A DNA stretch of 64,000 nucleotides from Vibrio gazogenes (GCF_023920225.1 NZ_CP092587.1:310001-374000), one strand, 5' to 3'. Shown: positions 1 to 9,939, numbered from the stretch's first letter. Notes: generated by a model not told the origin, from the letters alone. Translations and numbers: made by a program.

Positions 1-218
1 ATCGTATTAGAAAAATAAATCCACCATACAAAGCCACAACTTAACCAAAGGAAAAAATCTACTCCTTCAATAGGTGGTGTTTTAAACCCATAAGAAAAAA
101 CAGCCCACATCACAAGGACTGTAAGAATAGGTTTAGACACCAACCAAAACCATCCAAAGTATGAGCCTACGATTTTTTTTCTGATATCATTCTTTGCTAA
201 TTCTAAGATGATCTGCAT
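1..218 (-). CDS. Wzm-type ABC-2 polysaccharide export permease, N-terminal part only
   Basis: The reading frame starts at an ATG (216-218, minus strand) and runs off the left edge, so only about 72 residues are visible. They begin MQIILELAKNDIRKKIVGSY and pass into a hydrophobic, tryptophan-rich segment (GWFWLVSKP, then LTVLVMWAVFSY). This is the amphipathic start and first membrane helix usual in Wzm/KpsM-like inner-membrane permeases that move lipid-linked O-antigen or capsule chains. It overlaps the methyltransferase gene by 16 bp, and a Wzt-type ATPase gene lies three genes upstream in the same orientation, which supports the assignment. Base composition is low-GC like the next three genes. 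Confidence 0.75.
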   Translation of the reverse strand, partial: MQIILELAKNDIRKKIVGSYFGWFWLVSKPILTVLVMWAVFSYGFKTPPIEGVDFFLWLSCGFVWWIYFSNT

Positions 219-1291
219 TGGGAACCTAATTTAAAAATTGACTTAAGTACATCTTCATTAACATCTACATACTCAAAAGATAAGTTTAATGCTCGTTTCG
301 ATTCAATATTAACCCTGATTTTCATATCAGAAAATGAGTATATTACCTGATCAATTTCGAATCCATTGATGATATTCCACTTTACGTCTTCATCACTATC
401 CAAGTAATTTAAATTAATATTTTTTATTCCCCGAAGCCTCATTGTCGGAACAATATCCAAGACGTCATCAAAGTTCAGTTCATGGTCTTCGGATATATTT
501 ATATTAACACATGCATCAAATACATCCACTTTCTTCTTACTGTCTTCACCATTTAACTGAATACAATCAAACCAATAAGCATCTATATTTTGTACAGGAG
601 CTCGGTTAGAATTCTCGTCTTTTGATACAACAAATATATTTTGGAAAAAATGGCCATTTTTATGTTTTAATAAGACTTCTCTCTCAAGCAGTCCAAATTC
701 TTCATACCTGTTATTTTGAACTGGTTCATACTCCGGTGTCATGTATACAAAGTCGTGCAATTCTATGATCAACCCAAGTTCGTTCAACATCTTAGCAAAT
801 GTGTCACTTGTAAACCACTTTATATGAGTATTATCAAAAAATCCTACATCTTGATAAGTAAAATCATTTTTTAGTAAACTCATCAACATTAAGTTGTGAG
901 AAGCATTTGGGACAGAAATAACAAATTTGCCACTAATTTTAAGTTTTTTCGTTAAAATTTTCAAAACCTGATCGGGATACTGAAGATGTTCTAATACATC
1001 TGTGGCTAAAATATAATCGTAATAATTATCAGGAATCAGAGAATCTAGCTTTATTACATCATTACAATCTATATTATAAGCTGTATCTAGATAACTAGAG
1101 GCAGCTTCTAGGGCTGAGCTATCAATGTCAACCCCAGAGACAGTACAGTTCATCTTTTCTTTTAAATAAGAACTCATATGTCCTTGATTACAACCAATTT
1201 CTAGGACTACCGAACCATTTTTAATTTTTTCTAACGTTTTTTTATGTGCCGACTCAACGTCAATCAATAACTCTAAAGAGTAGTTTTTCAT
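203..1291 (-). CDS. Class I SAM-dependent methyltransferase of a polysaccharide cluster
   Basis: A 362-residue protein. Residues 28-41 (VVLEIGCNQGHMS) are a Rossmann motif I, GVDID near 55 supplies the acidic ribose-binding residue, and YDYILATDVLEHL (91-103) is the motif II region of the Methyltransf_11/23 type. The segment from about 230 to the end has no motif I recognise and looks beta-rich. The ATG at 1291 overlaps the stop of the preceding HAD-like gene (ATGA), so translation is probably coupled. The substrate is not visible. Its place beside a Wzm/Wzt exporter suggests O- or N-methylation of a sugar, possibly at the end of the exported chain; that is inference. Low GC, like its neighbours. 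Confidence 0.8.
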   Translation of the reverse strand: MKNYSLELLIDVESAHKKTLEKIKNGSVVLEIGCNQGHMSSYLKEKMNCTVSGVDIDSSALEAASSYLDTAYNIDCNDVIKLDSLIPDNYYDYILATDVLEHLQYPDQVLKILTKKLKISGKFVISVPNASHNLMLMSLLKNDFTYQDVGFFDNTHIKWFTSDTFAKMLNELGLIIELHDFVYMTPEYEPVQNNRYEEFGLLEREVLLKHKNGHFFQNIFVVSKDENSNRAPVQNIDAYWFDCIQLNGEDSKKKVDVFDACVNINISEDHELNFDDVLDIVPTMRLRGIKNINLNYLDSDEDVKWNIINGFEIDQVIYSFSDMKIRVNIESKRALNLSFEYVDVNEDVLKSIFKLGSQCRSS

Positions 1292-3387
1292 CGTTTTTTC
1301 CTATTTTTATATGAAGAAATGATAAGCCTAATAGAATAAACTGCTCTTAAAACCGATAATTTTATACCTCGATACTTAATATATCTATAGATTTTTCTTG
1401 CAAGTTCTAGTTCTAGGTTCGCTGTAGGTTGTCTATCAAAGGCAACAGATTCATTACCCGAACAATACAAACGATAATACTCACCAGATGTGATATAACG
1501 TTCGGAATCTTTCACTAGAAAAGCTCCCGGCCAAAGATTAAACCTTGACTCTGAAACTGCCTTTTCAAATGAGAATTGATGATCAAAATCATAACTTTTT
1601 ACGTACTCCTTCTTCTCACTTTCAACCCCAAACCCAATATAGTTTGATATTTCAGAAAATGCTAGTAGATCACTTAAACGCTCACGTTCAAGAGTATCTT
1701 TTAGTCTCTTAACGGCAGTGTAACTATCAATATTATCAAAATAACTTTTGTATTTAAGTATATCGCTAATATAATCTAAACATCCCTCTTGCAGAGAAGA
1801 AACAGATTTCATGAAAGTTTTATTGACTATTTCATCTTCTAAAATGGGTATGATTTTTCCGTTCTCTTCTCGGAATCCATTTAAGGTTCCATGAGGGGCA
1901 GTAAATAACAATTCTAAAATCATAAGATATTTAGTTGCAAACTCATTTATATCAGAAGGCATACCTTTATCAGTTAGAAAACCTTTTGAATGATTTTTTA
2001 TTTCCTCATGTAGGAATGGGTTAGTCGAGAAGTAATAACCCTGAACAGGTTTGCCTAAGATTAATTGAATTGACTTCTGAATTGAACCTCTCCAACCAAT
2101 ATCAACTATTGCCACATTATCATGATTGAGCATCTCTTGATCAAAGTACTTAATTAGACGTAATTTTTCTTGAACAAGTTTTTCCTTAATGACGGGTAAT
2201 AGCTCATTAATTATTTTTTTTGCTGAATCATGACTGCCATCACTAAGACTTAACTCTTTATCTAATGACAAGCCATGTGAATTAATTAAATCTTTATAGC
2301 AATTCACATCAATATCAATGCTTTTGAAAATCTCCGACAATGTCAACTTCTGGTCAAATTGGGGATTAAATCCAGTTAAAATATGTACAATTTCCTTATC
2401 AGAGTTTTCAAGAATAACCGTAGGCCACTGAAATGCTCTTCTGGAAGTATAAAAATATTTATCTTTAGGCAAAGTTTTATCAAATTTTCTAAACTCTTTA
2501 TATATTTTCTGTGGTAGATAACCATCTCTAGCTAGAAACAATACTTCATTTACATTTCGGTCTATATTTTTAGTTAACCAATGATTAAATGAATAGAATA
2601 ACCTTCCTATATTAAAGTAACCAAATTCGTACCAGTAATCTCTTTTTGAACTGGTGTGAAATCTATTTATTTCCATTGCTGTAAATATAGAGTCTTCTAG
2701 GCTATTTATTTCAAGATAACTATTATCTCTTTCGTTAATTTTTTTATAGTGAAATGCCGATATCCCATGTTTTTGAGCATTAACTACATCTGAATGATAA
2801 TTATCACCAATATGAAGCCATTTATTATAATCTAAATCTAATTCACTTTTAATGTGTTCGTAAAGAGTTCCAAAATGTTTTGTTTTCAGTTGTTCACATG
2901 AGACATACAACTCTTTAAATCCACTATATCCAAGATTTGAAACTAAATCATGAATCATATTTTTTGGTAGATACATATCCGATATCAAAACAATTTTTTT
3001 ATCATGTGATTTTGCATACTCAAACACCTCATACATAGTATCATTTCTTACTATGAAATCAGTTTCTGTTTGAATTTCAAGATCTTTTAAAGAAAGATAA
3101 ATTTCTGGATAGATTAGGCTTAATTCTTCATATATATTATCGAAAGTAATATCTTCTTGATTATTTCTTTTAACTCTTGCACGATGCTCGGCTTCAACGC
3201 GTTCTGTCGCAAACCCATTTGCTGATAAATCATTATTCTCAAATTTATATCTAGATTCTACTGCTTTAAATATATCAATAGGTTCAAAAACGTTACGTAA
3301 TACTAGTGTGTCAAATATATCAAAAGAGATAACATCAAAATTATCAATTTCAGAAATTAATCTTTTTTTATCGTTATTAATCTTCAT
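1288..3387 (-). CDS. Large HAD-superfamily protein of a surface-polysaccharide cluster (COG5610-like)
   Basis: About 699 residues from the ATG at 3387; a GTG at 3396 is an alternative start. The N-terminal 210 residues form a HAD-like domain: FDIFDTLV near residues 22-29 (motif I), VLISDMYLPK near 130 (motif II, Ser-Asp) and LHIGDNYHSDVVNAQKHG near 190-210 (motifs III/IV). The second position of the nucleophile motif is Phe (D23-x-F25), not the Asp normal in HAD phosphatases. The remaining 480 residues match no domain I know; related two-part proteins occur in O-antigen and capsule loci. It overlaps the wzt-like gene by 11 bp and the methyltransferase gene by 4 bp, so the three are probably one operon. 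The reaction is unknown. Confidence 0.7.
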   Translation of the reverse strand: MKINNDKKRLISEIDNFDVISFDIFDTLVLRNVFEPIDIFKAVESRYKFENNDLSANGFATERVEAEHRARVKRNNQEDITFDNIYEELSLIYPEIYLSLKDLEIQTETDFIVRNDTMYEVFEYAKSHDKKIVLISDMYLPKNMIHDLVSNLGYSGFKELYVSCEQLKTKHFGTLYEHIKSELDLDYNKWLHIGDNYHSDVVNAQKHGISAFHYKKINERDNSYLEINSLEDSIFTAMEINRFHTSSKRDYWYEFGYFNIGRLFYSFNHWLTKNIDRNVNEVLFLARDGYLPQKIYKEFRKFDKTLPKDKYFYTSRRAFQWPTVILENSDKEIVHILTGFNPQFDQKLTLSEIFKSIDIDVNCYKDLINSHGLSLDKELSLSDGSHDSAKKIINELLPVIKEKLVQEKLRLIKYFDQEMLNHDNVAIVDIGWRGSIQKSIQLILGKPVQGYYFSTNPFLHEEIKNHSKGFLTDKGMPSDINEFATKYLMILELLFTAPHGTLNGFREENGKIIPILEDEIVNKTFMKSVSSLQEGCLDYISDILKYKSYFDNIDSYTAVKRLKDTLERERLSDLLAFSEISNYIGFGVESEKKEYVKSYDFDHQFSFEKAVSESRFNLWPGAFLVKDSERYITSGEYYRLYCSGNESVAFDRQPTANLELELARKIYRYIKYRGIKLSVLRAVYSIRLIISSYKNRKKR

Positions 3388-4591
3388 TTTTCTCACATGT
3401 CCAGGTTCTTGAAGGATTTACGATACCTTCACACAGCTCTGTATTATTATAGATTTCAAATGCACTTTTCATTGTCAATGTAGATAATGCAACTGTTCCC
3501 GAAGAGTTATATACAACACTCCAACAATTATAAATTGACTTGTATAAGTTATTCTCATTCAAGCTTAATATTATACGATGCTTACCTAATGAAAGTGGAA
3601 TATCTATATTGTCTAATTTCGAATTTACTCCAAAAACATATACGTTATCTTTATTTCGAATGCCAAACCCCAGAAATAGGTCTTCTCCTTCTTCGAGGAC
3701 TTCATATTCTATAACTACGTTTATACTTTCTGAAACTTTATATCTATGTTTCTTATTTCCAAATTTATCCGTAAAATAAGTGTCTACGATCTCAATAATA
3801 TTACTATTGCAGGTGGTTTCTTTTTCTGAAGGCGTTATTAATTTTCCATTCTCATATAAATCAAGAGCTTCAGTAACATCATAACTGTCTATTTCAATTC
3901 TTCCATTTTTTAAATATATAATTCGGTCACAAAAAAACTTAACAGCATGCATATCATGAGATACAAAGATTACAGTGCTTCCTTTTTTTATCAATTCCTG
4001 CATTTTCTTGATGCATTTATTCTGAAAGAAAACATCTCCAACCGCTAAAGTTTCATCAACAATCAGTATGTCCGGAACTAAGTGTACAGCAGAAGAAAAT
4101 GCCAGCCTAGCGAACATACCACTTGAATAATTTTTCACAGGTTGGTCAATGTAATCCCCAATATCTGCGAAGGTCACAATTTCATTATAGATTTCATCAA
4201 TTTTACTTCTAGATAGTCCTTGCGTTGCTCCATAAAAATATATGTTCTCTTTTCCTGTATATTCTGGATTAAATGCTGCACCTAATTCTAGTAAAGCTGT
4301 TATTCGCCCTTCAACTTCGATCTCACCCTCATCAGGTGAAAGAACACCTGAAATAATTTTTAGCAAAGTCGATTTTCCAGCACCATTTCTTCCAATGATG
4401 CCAACCACTTCATTTCTATTGATTGATAGACTGATATGGTCAAGGATCTTGACATCTTTGGAATATTTCTTTTTGAACGGGTGGAGAAGTTCTTTAATCA
4501 AGCATATATGATTATCAAATTCAGGATATGACTTACATATATTTGTTAATTCAATTTTTGCGCTCACAATTCCCTCATTTAAGATTATCAT
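3377..4591 (-). CDS. Wzt-type polysaccharide ABC transporter ATP-binding protein with C-terminal extension
   Basis: A cytoplasmic ATPase that powers export of a polysaccharide through the Wzm-like permease. It has Walker A GIIGRNGAGKSTLLKI (around residue 65), the signature YSSGMFARLAF, Walker B ILIVDETLAVGD and the H-loop VSHDMHA. At 404 residues it is longer than a bare NBD (about 250). Residues from roughly 258 to the end resemble the beta-sandwich Wzt_C domain, which in E. coli O8/O9a binds the modified non-reducing end of the O chain. An ATG at 4591 has a weak RBS (AGGT). A GTG at 4567 (VSAKIELTN) has a better GAGGG five bases upstream and may be the true start. First gene of the low-GC minus-strand cluster. 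Confidence 0.88.
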   Translation of the reverse strand: MIILNEGIVSAKIELTNICKSYPEFDNHICLIKELLHPFKKKYSKDVKILDHISLSINRNEVVGIIGRNGAGKSTLLKIISGVLSPDEGEIEVEGRITALLELGAAFNPEYTGKENIYFYGATQGLSRSKIDEIYNEIVTFADIGDYIDQPVKNYSSGMFARLAFSSAVHLVPDILIVDETLAVGDVFFQNKCIKKMQELIKKGSTVIFVSHDMHAVKFFCDRIIYLKNGRIEIDSYDVTEALDLYENGKLITPSEKETTCNSNIIEIVDTYFTDKFGNKKHRYKVSESINVVIEYEVLEEGEDLFLGFGIRNKDNVYVFGVNSKLDNIDIPLSLGKHRIILSLNENNLYKSIYNCWSVVYNSSGTVALSTLTMKSAFEIYNNTELCEGIVNPSRTWTCEKNED

Positions 4592-5068
4592 TTGTACCTA
4601 ATCTAACAATCTTATACTCAAATTACATAAACTTAAGATTATATCTTTTACGAAGTCTTTTGCCAATGAAACTAATTCAAATATCATCAGTCAAATGTAT
4701 CTTAATGAATTTTGTTGCACAGCATTGCCATGCTTTTTTAAATTTGTTGACTACGGCAAATCTAGACACTGATTTATGCCAATTTTCAGTTCTAATTAGT
4801 AATGATTTCATTAGCATATGATAAGAGCTGCTAGCAATCGCTGAGAATCAGTCTAACTGAGTGTTCAGATTTAGTTGATCTATATACATCGATTTTTGGT
4901 AGTATATTTCTGGTCGGTGGAGTTTTTGAGTTTAGACTGTTTTTAAGCGAACCGTTATAACTCACGACAAGATCTTAGTTTTTATTATGATATTTGTGCA
5001 ATAAACACTGGTTGAATTTGTGGGTGTGGTTACTATTTTTGTGTTTAAAAACAATTGGTTAAGGTGTA
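4592..5068. other. AT-rich intergenic region between polysaccharide cluster and pabA
   Basis: About 480 bp with no convincing gene on either strand. It must hold the divergent promoters of the minus-strand polysaccharide genes and of pabA. I looked for the JUMPstart/ops element (GGCGGTAG core) that often precedes such clusters and did not find it on either strand. The stretch TTTTGTTGCACAGCATTGCC around 4709-4730 resembles the ends of some insertion sequences, but no transposase fragment or matching second end is visible. Confidence 0.5.
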
Positions 5069-5647
5069 ATGCTACTCATTATTGATAATTATGATTCGTT
5101 TACTTACAACCTGTATCAGTATTTCTGTGAACTGGGGGTAGAAGTCAACGTGGTCCGTAATGACCAGATTGATATTGCCGGAATTACATCTCTCAGCCCT
5201 TCCCATCTCGTGATTTCTCCAGGGCCATGTACTCCGAATGAAGCTGGGATCTCGCTTGATGTCGTCAAACATTTCGCGGGTCAGCTTCCTTTACTTGGCG
5301 TTTGTCTCGGCCATCAGGCGATTGCACAGGCTTTTGGAGCTAAGGTTGTCCGTGCAAAGCAAGTAATGCATGGGAAAGTCTCACCGATATGTCATTGTGG
5401 TCAGGGACTCTTTCATGGTTTAAATCATCCATTGACGGTGACTCGCTATCACTCTTTAGTTGTTGAGCAACAGAGCTTGCCGGATTGTTTTGAAATCACC
5501 GCTTGGACTGAAACCGTCGAGGGTGATGTTGAGGAGATCATGGGATATCAACACCGAACCCTCCCCATTGATGCCGTTCAGTTTCATCCGGAATCGATCA
5601 AAACCGAGCAAGGCCATGCGTTGTTGGCGAATTTTTTACGTCGTTGA
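5069..5647 (+). CDS. pabA: Aminodeoxychorismate/anthranilate synthase component II (glutamine amidotransferase)
   Basis: A 192-residue class I glutamine amidotransferase that supplies ammonia to chorismate for p-aminobenzoate (folate) synthesis, paired with PabB encoded elsewhere. The triad is visible: Cys79 in GVCLGHQ, and His173 and Glu175 in QFHPES. It starts [15 protein letters not shown], usual for PabA/TrpG, and the oxyanion-strand motif SPGPCTP is present. The ATG at 5069 has AAGG upstream. The stand-alone length, the absence of trp genes and the position next to an argD/astC-type gene favour PabA over TrpG, but the two are hard to separate by sequence. Confidence 0.88.
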   Translation: MLLIIDNYDSFTYNLYQYFCELGVEVNVVRNDQIDIAGITSLSPSHLVISPGPCTPNEAGISLDVVKHFAGQLPLLGVCLGHQAIAQAFGAKVVRAKQVMHGKVSPICHCGQGLFHGLNHPLTVTRYHSLVVEQQSLPDCFEITAWTETVEGDVEEIMGYQHRTLPIDAVQFHPESIKTEQGHALLANFLRR

Positions 5648-5759
5648 GTCCGTATGGCGTTTTATCGCGACAGAAACGTCTAAATAAAAAATCACTTTTA
5701 TTGCATATTTATACATGTAGAATGAGTTGTGACAGAATCATCTGACAAGTCTCTATGTG

Positions 5760-5792
5760 AATGATATTGTCTATTTGTAATGATATTGTCTA
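5760..5792. repeat. Two 14-bp direct repeats upstream of the aminotransferase gene
   Basis: AATGATATTGTCTA occurs at 5760-5773 and again at 5779-5792, 19 bp start to start, about 120-150 bp before the aminotransferase start. This spacing, near two helical turns, suits a tandem regulator site, but I do not recognise a known operator. Confidence 0.5.
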
Positions 5793-5911
5793 CTGACATT
5801 AAATGCATCGTATCTTCAACCAAGCAAATACGGTCAGTATGAACAGATCATCTATACTGGTGAATATTTGGATGGGTCGGTTGTAAGCTCACGAGCGAAG
5901 AGGGAGTGTGA

Positions 5912-7123
<1,212 letters not shown>

Positions 7124-7217
7124 TTTAAACTTTAGCTCAGGTTCGCAACGATCCTGAGCTATGCTTATAGTCAGACTGGTTTCATTCCGAACTCAGGGTT
7201 TTCAGGGAGAGACATCC

Positions 7218-8240
7218 ATGCTTGTGGTTCGTCCCATAACAATGACTGACTATAATGCGCTCTATCATTGTGCGATAGAGTCTGGTTATGGTTTTACATC
7301 ACTGCCTGTCAATGAAGCGCTGTTGTCTCATCGCATTGAACATTCAGAAGCGAGTTTTGCAAAAACGGATGTTCAGTCTCCGACTGATGAGAGTTACTTG
7401 ATGGTCGGGGTGGATAGCGAAAGTGGCCGAATTGCCGGTACAACCGCAATCGAAGCCTATGTCGGCTGGGATACGCCTTCCTATTCTTATCATATTAGTA
7501 CCATTCTTCATTCTTCCCGTCGTTTGGGCGTCAATAAAATCGTGAAATTACTGACACTGGGCAATAACTATATCGGGAGCTCAGAGTTGTGCACGCTGTT
7601 TCTTTTACCCGAGTATCGCGCCGGTCTCAACGGGCGTTTGATGTCAAAATGCCGCTTTCTGATGCTGGCGGAACACCGGGAACGCTTTGCTCAAACGATT
7701 ATTGCTGAAATGAGAGGTGTCTCGGATGAACAGGGAAACTCTCCGTTCTGGCAATGGTTGCAGGAACATTTCTTTTCCATTGATTTTTCGCTGGCAGATT
7801 ATTTAACGGGGTCGGGGCATAAAGGATTCATTGCTGAACTGATGCCAAAGTTACCGATCTATATCAATCTGCTCAGCCCTGAAGCCCAAGCTGTGATTGG
7901 GAAGGTGCATGATAAGACCAAACCTGCTTTAAAATTATTGGAAGAAGAAGGTTTCTCCTGCCGTAATTATGTCGATATTTTTGATGCGGGCCCAACCGTT
8001 GAATGTGACTTACGCCATATTGAATCGGTCAGGCATTCGGTGTCTGCGACGGTCAAAGTGGCACAGCATCAGAGTCGGCAGAAAGTCATACTCAGTAATA
8101 CTTCATTTGAATTTTTCCGGGCGACGATTGCTGAGGTCGATTTTCACCCGGAATCTGAGACTGTGATTATCACGCCTGAAATTGCTCAGGTTTTGCTGAT
8201 TCAGTCTGGTGATCGGGTTCGTTTTCTGATGATTCGTTAA
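7218..8240 (+). CDS. astA: Arginine N-succinyltransferase
   Basis: A 340-residue enzyme that succinylates the alpha-amino group of arginine using succinyl-CoA, the first step of the AST pathway of arginine degradation. It begins MLVVRPITMTDYNALYHCA and contains LCTLFLLPEYR and GRLMSKCRFLMLAEHRERF, typical of the AstA acyltransferase fold. I chose the ATG at 7218 because AGGGAGA sits seven bases upstream and the length then equals the family norm; the frame stays open upstream to 7161. It lies 94 bp after the aminotransferase gene. The astD gene that usually follows is not here (see findings); astB and astE are also not in the window. Confidence 0.92.
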   Translation: MLVVRPITMTDYNALYHCAIESGYGFTSLPVNEALLSHRIEHSEASFAKTDVQSPTDESYLMVGVDSESGRIAGTTAIEAYVGWDTPSYSYHISTILHSSRRLGVNKIVKLLTLGNNYIGSSELCTLFLLPEYRAGLNGRLMSKCRFLMLAEHRERFAQTIIAEMRGVSDEQGNSPFWQWLQEHFFSIDFSLADYLTGSGHKGFIAELMPKLPIYINLLSPEAQAVIGKVHDKTKPALKLLEEEGFSCRNYVDIFDAGPTVECDLRHIESVRHSVSATVKVAQHQSRQKVILSNTSFEFFRATIAEVDFHPESETVIITPEIAQVLLIQSGDRVRFLMIR

Positions 8241-8304
8241 TCTCTTGGATCTGAGAACAGGAACGCGATGGCAGCCCAAGATAATTGATAAAGAAGGAGG
8301 CGCT

Positions 8305-9099
8305 ATGACGCTGGACTCATTGTTTGCCGCATTATGGCAAGACTATACAACCAGACTCTGTCCATCAGCGCAGCGGATTCATAAATTATTCCAAGAAGAT
8401 AATCCGTTAATCAATGATCATATTGCGTTGCGGACATTTAATTTGCCGCAAGTAAGCCTTGAAGTGATAGTGGAGCCATTGGTTCGACTGGGATATGTTT
8501 CGAAAGGGCATTATCAGTTTGAACGCAAAATGTTAGCCGCACAGCACTTTGAGCATCCGAATCCCAAGTTACCCAAAGTGTTCATCAGTGAGTTGGAAGT
8601 TGAACGTTGTTCTGAATCTTTGCAAAAGATCGTGAGAAGTTTGGTCTCTCATGTCCGGCCCGAGATGGTTGCTGATGCTGATTTTCTTTATGGTGGACGT
8701 TTATGGCCGGTGTCACTTGAGCAGTATTATCTATTGGCCGAAGAAAGTGAGTATGCCGCTTGGGTTGCTGCACATGGTTACGGTGCAAACCATTTTACCG
8801 TGAGTGTGAATCAGTTGGCCCGTTTTAATCAGGTCGCGGACGTTAATGCTTATCTGCACCAGCATGGTTTTGTGATCAATTCATCAGATGGTGAAGTGAA
8901 AGGCTCACCTGAGTTATTTCTGGAACAGTCATCGACCATGGCTGATCGGGTGGCTGTTGAATTTGATGAAGCGGCGTTGTTGGTTCCCGGTGGTTTTTAT
9001 GAATTTGCTAAACGTTACCCGATGGCAAATGGCATATTGTATCCCGGATTTGTTGAAGCTTCCGCGGACAAAATTTTTGAAAGTACCAATAATCAGTGA
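8305..9099 (+). CDS. DUF1338 family protein (2-oxoadipate dioxygenase/decarboxylase-like, short form)
   Basis: A 264-residue protein starting MTLDSLFAALWQDYTTRLCP. The ATG at 8305 has a perfect AAGGAGG five bases upstream and is preferred over a TTG at 8245 in the same frame. DUF1338 enzymes studied elsewhere (HglS of lysine catabolism) are metal-dependent and turn 2-oxoadipate into 2-hydroxyglutarate with a His-His-Glu metal site. Candidate equivalents here are His39 in DHIALRTF, His163 in GANHFTVS and Glu233 in GGFYEFAKRYP. This protein is much shorter than HglS, so its substrate is uncertain. It sits 64 bp after astA and ends about 75 bp from the convergent crp gene. Confidence 0.75.
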   Translation: MTLDSLFAALWQDYTTRLCPSAQRIHKLFQEDNPLINDHIALRTFNLPQVSLEVIVEPLVRLGYVSKGHYQFERKMLAAQHFEHPNPKLPKVFISELEVERCSESLQKIVRSLVSHVRPEMVADADFLYGGRLWPVSLEQYYLLAEESEYAAWVAAHGYGANHFTVSVNQLARFNQVADVNAYLHQHGFVINSSDGEVKGSPELFLEQSSTMADRVAVEFDEAALLVPGGFYEFAKRYPMANGILYPGFVEASADKIFESTNNQ

Positions 9100-9173
9100 T
9101 GTATTATTTTCAATTGTAGTAAATAAAAGAGCCACCGCGAGGATGGCTCTTTTGTTGGTTCAAGCTGAAAAAA

Positions 9174-9806
9174 TCATCTGGTACCGTAAACAACGATTGT
9201 TTTTCCGTGGGCTGAAATAAGGTTCTGCTCTTCAAGCATTTTCAAAATGCGACCGACGGTTTCACGAGAACAGCCGACAATCTGGCCGATCTCCTGACGA
9301 GTAATCTTGATTTGCATTCCGTCTGGATGCGTCATTGCATCAGGTTGTTTTGCCAGATTCAACAGTGTCTGGGCAATACGACCAGTCACATCCAGAAAAG
9401 CCAGATCACCGACTTTTTGGCTGGTGACTTGAAGGCGGCTTGCCATCTGTCCTGCCAAACGCATTAAAATGTCTGGGTTAACCTGAATTAACTGACGGAA
9501 TTTTTTGAAGGAAATTTCTGCAACTTCGCAGGGAGATTTCGCTCTGACCCAAGCTGTCCGCTCTTGACCTTCTTCGAATAAACCAAGTTCACCGATGAAA
9601 TCACCCTGATTGAGATAGGAAAGGATCATCTCTTTTCCTTCTTCATCCTTGATCAGAACTGCAACAGATCCCTTCACGATGTAATAAAGCGTTTCCGCTT
9701 TTTCGCCTGCATGAATCAGCGTACTCTTTGAAGGGTATTTATGTATGTGACAATGTGAAAGAAACCACTCTAATGTTGGATCGGTTTGAGGTTTACCTAG
9801 AACCAT
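9174..9806 (-). CDS. crp: cAMP receptor protein, global transcription regulator
   Basis: A 210-residue protein nearly identical to E. coli CRP throughout. It has a cyclic-nucleotide-binding beta-roll (residues 10-120) with [18 protein letters not shown], which supplies the Glu and Arg that bind cAMP, TSQKVG at the dimer helix, and a C-terminal helix-turn-helix with [20 protein letters not shown] that reads TGTGA half-sites. One cAMP-pocket residue is Thr where E. coli has Ser83. I chose the ATG at 9806 because it reproduces [15 protein letters not shown] exactly and has AGGAAG upstream; an upstream in-frame ATG at 9848 would add 14 residues with no counterpart. The gene is monocistronic and convergent with the DUF1338 gene. 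Confidence 0.98.
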   Translation of the reverse strand: MVLGKPQTDPTLEWFLSHCHIHKYPSKSTLIHAGEKAETLYYIVKGSVAVLIKDEEGKEMILSYLNQGDFIGELGLFEEGQERTAWVRAKSPCEVAEISFKKFRQLIQVNPDILMRLAGQMASRLQVTSQKVGDLAFLDVTGRIAQTLLNLAKQPDAMTHPDGMQIKITRQEIGQIVGCSRETVGRILKMLEEQNLISAHGKTIVVYGTR

Positions 9807-9910
9807 AATATCTCTCTTCCTCTGCAGGGTATGCTTGCTGCTTTCCATGTTTTCGCGAAGCTTTTGAACTGAACACGTTTAAACTGAACATGTCCCCGAA
9901 CTAAACACTT

Positions 9911-9939
9911 AGCATAAAAGCACTTGAGAAAGCCTGCAA
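9911..9939 (-). promoter_or_regulatory. Predicted sigma70 promoter of crp
   Basis: On the minus strand TTGCAG (9934-9939) and TATGCT (9911-9916) are separated by 17 bp, a good -35/-10 pair. This gives a leader of about 95 nt before the crp ATG. The leader carries three similar elements (GTTCAGTTC, GTTCAGTTT, GTTTAGTTC). Confidence 0.55.

Noticed and set aside
3487..4821. Plus-strand open frames of 75-97 codons across the wzt-like gene
   Set aside because: Antisense to an ABC ATPase with intact motifs; no RBS and no domain.
4592..5068. JUMPstart/ops element expected before a polysaccharide operon
   Set aside because: No GGCGGTAG core or its complement is present in the gap.
8245..8304. TTG start giving the DUF1338 protein 20 extra residues
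   Set aside because: The ATG at 8305 has a perfect AAGGAGG and matches the family start; the extra residues match nothing.
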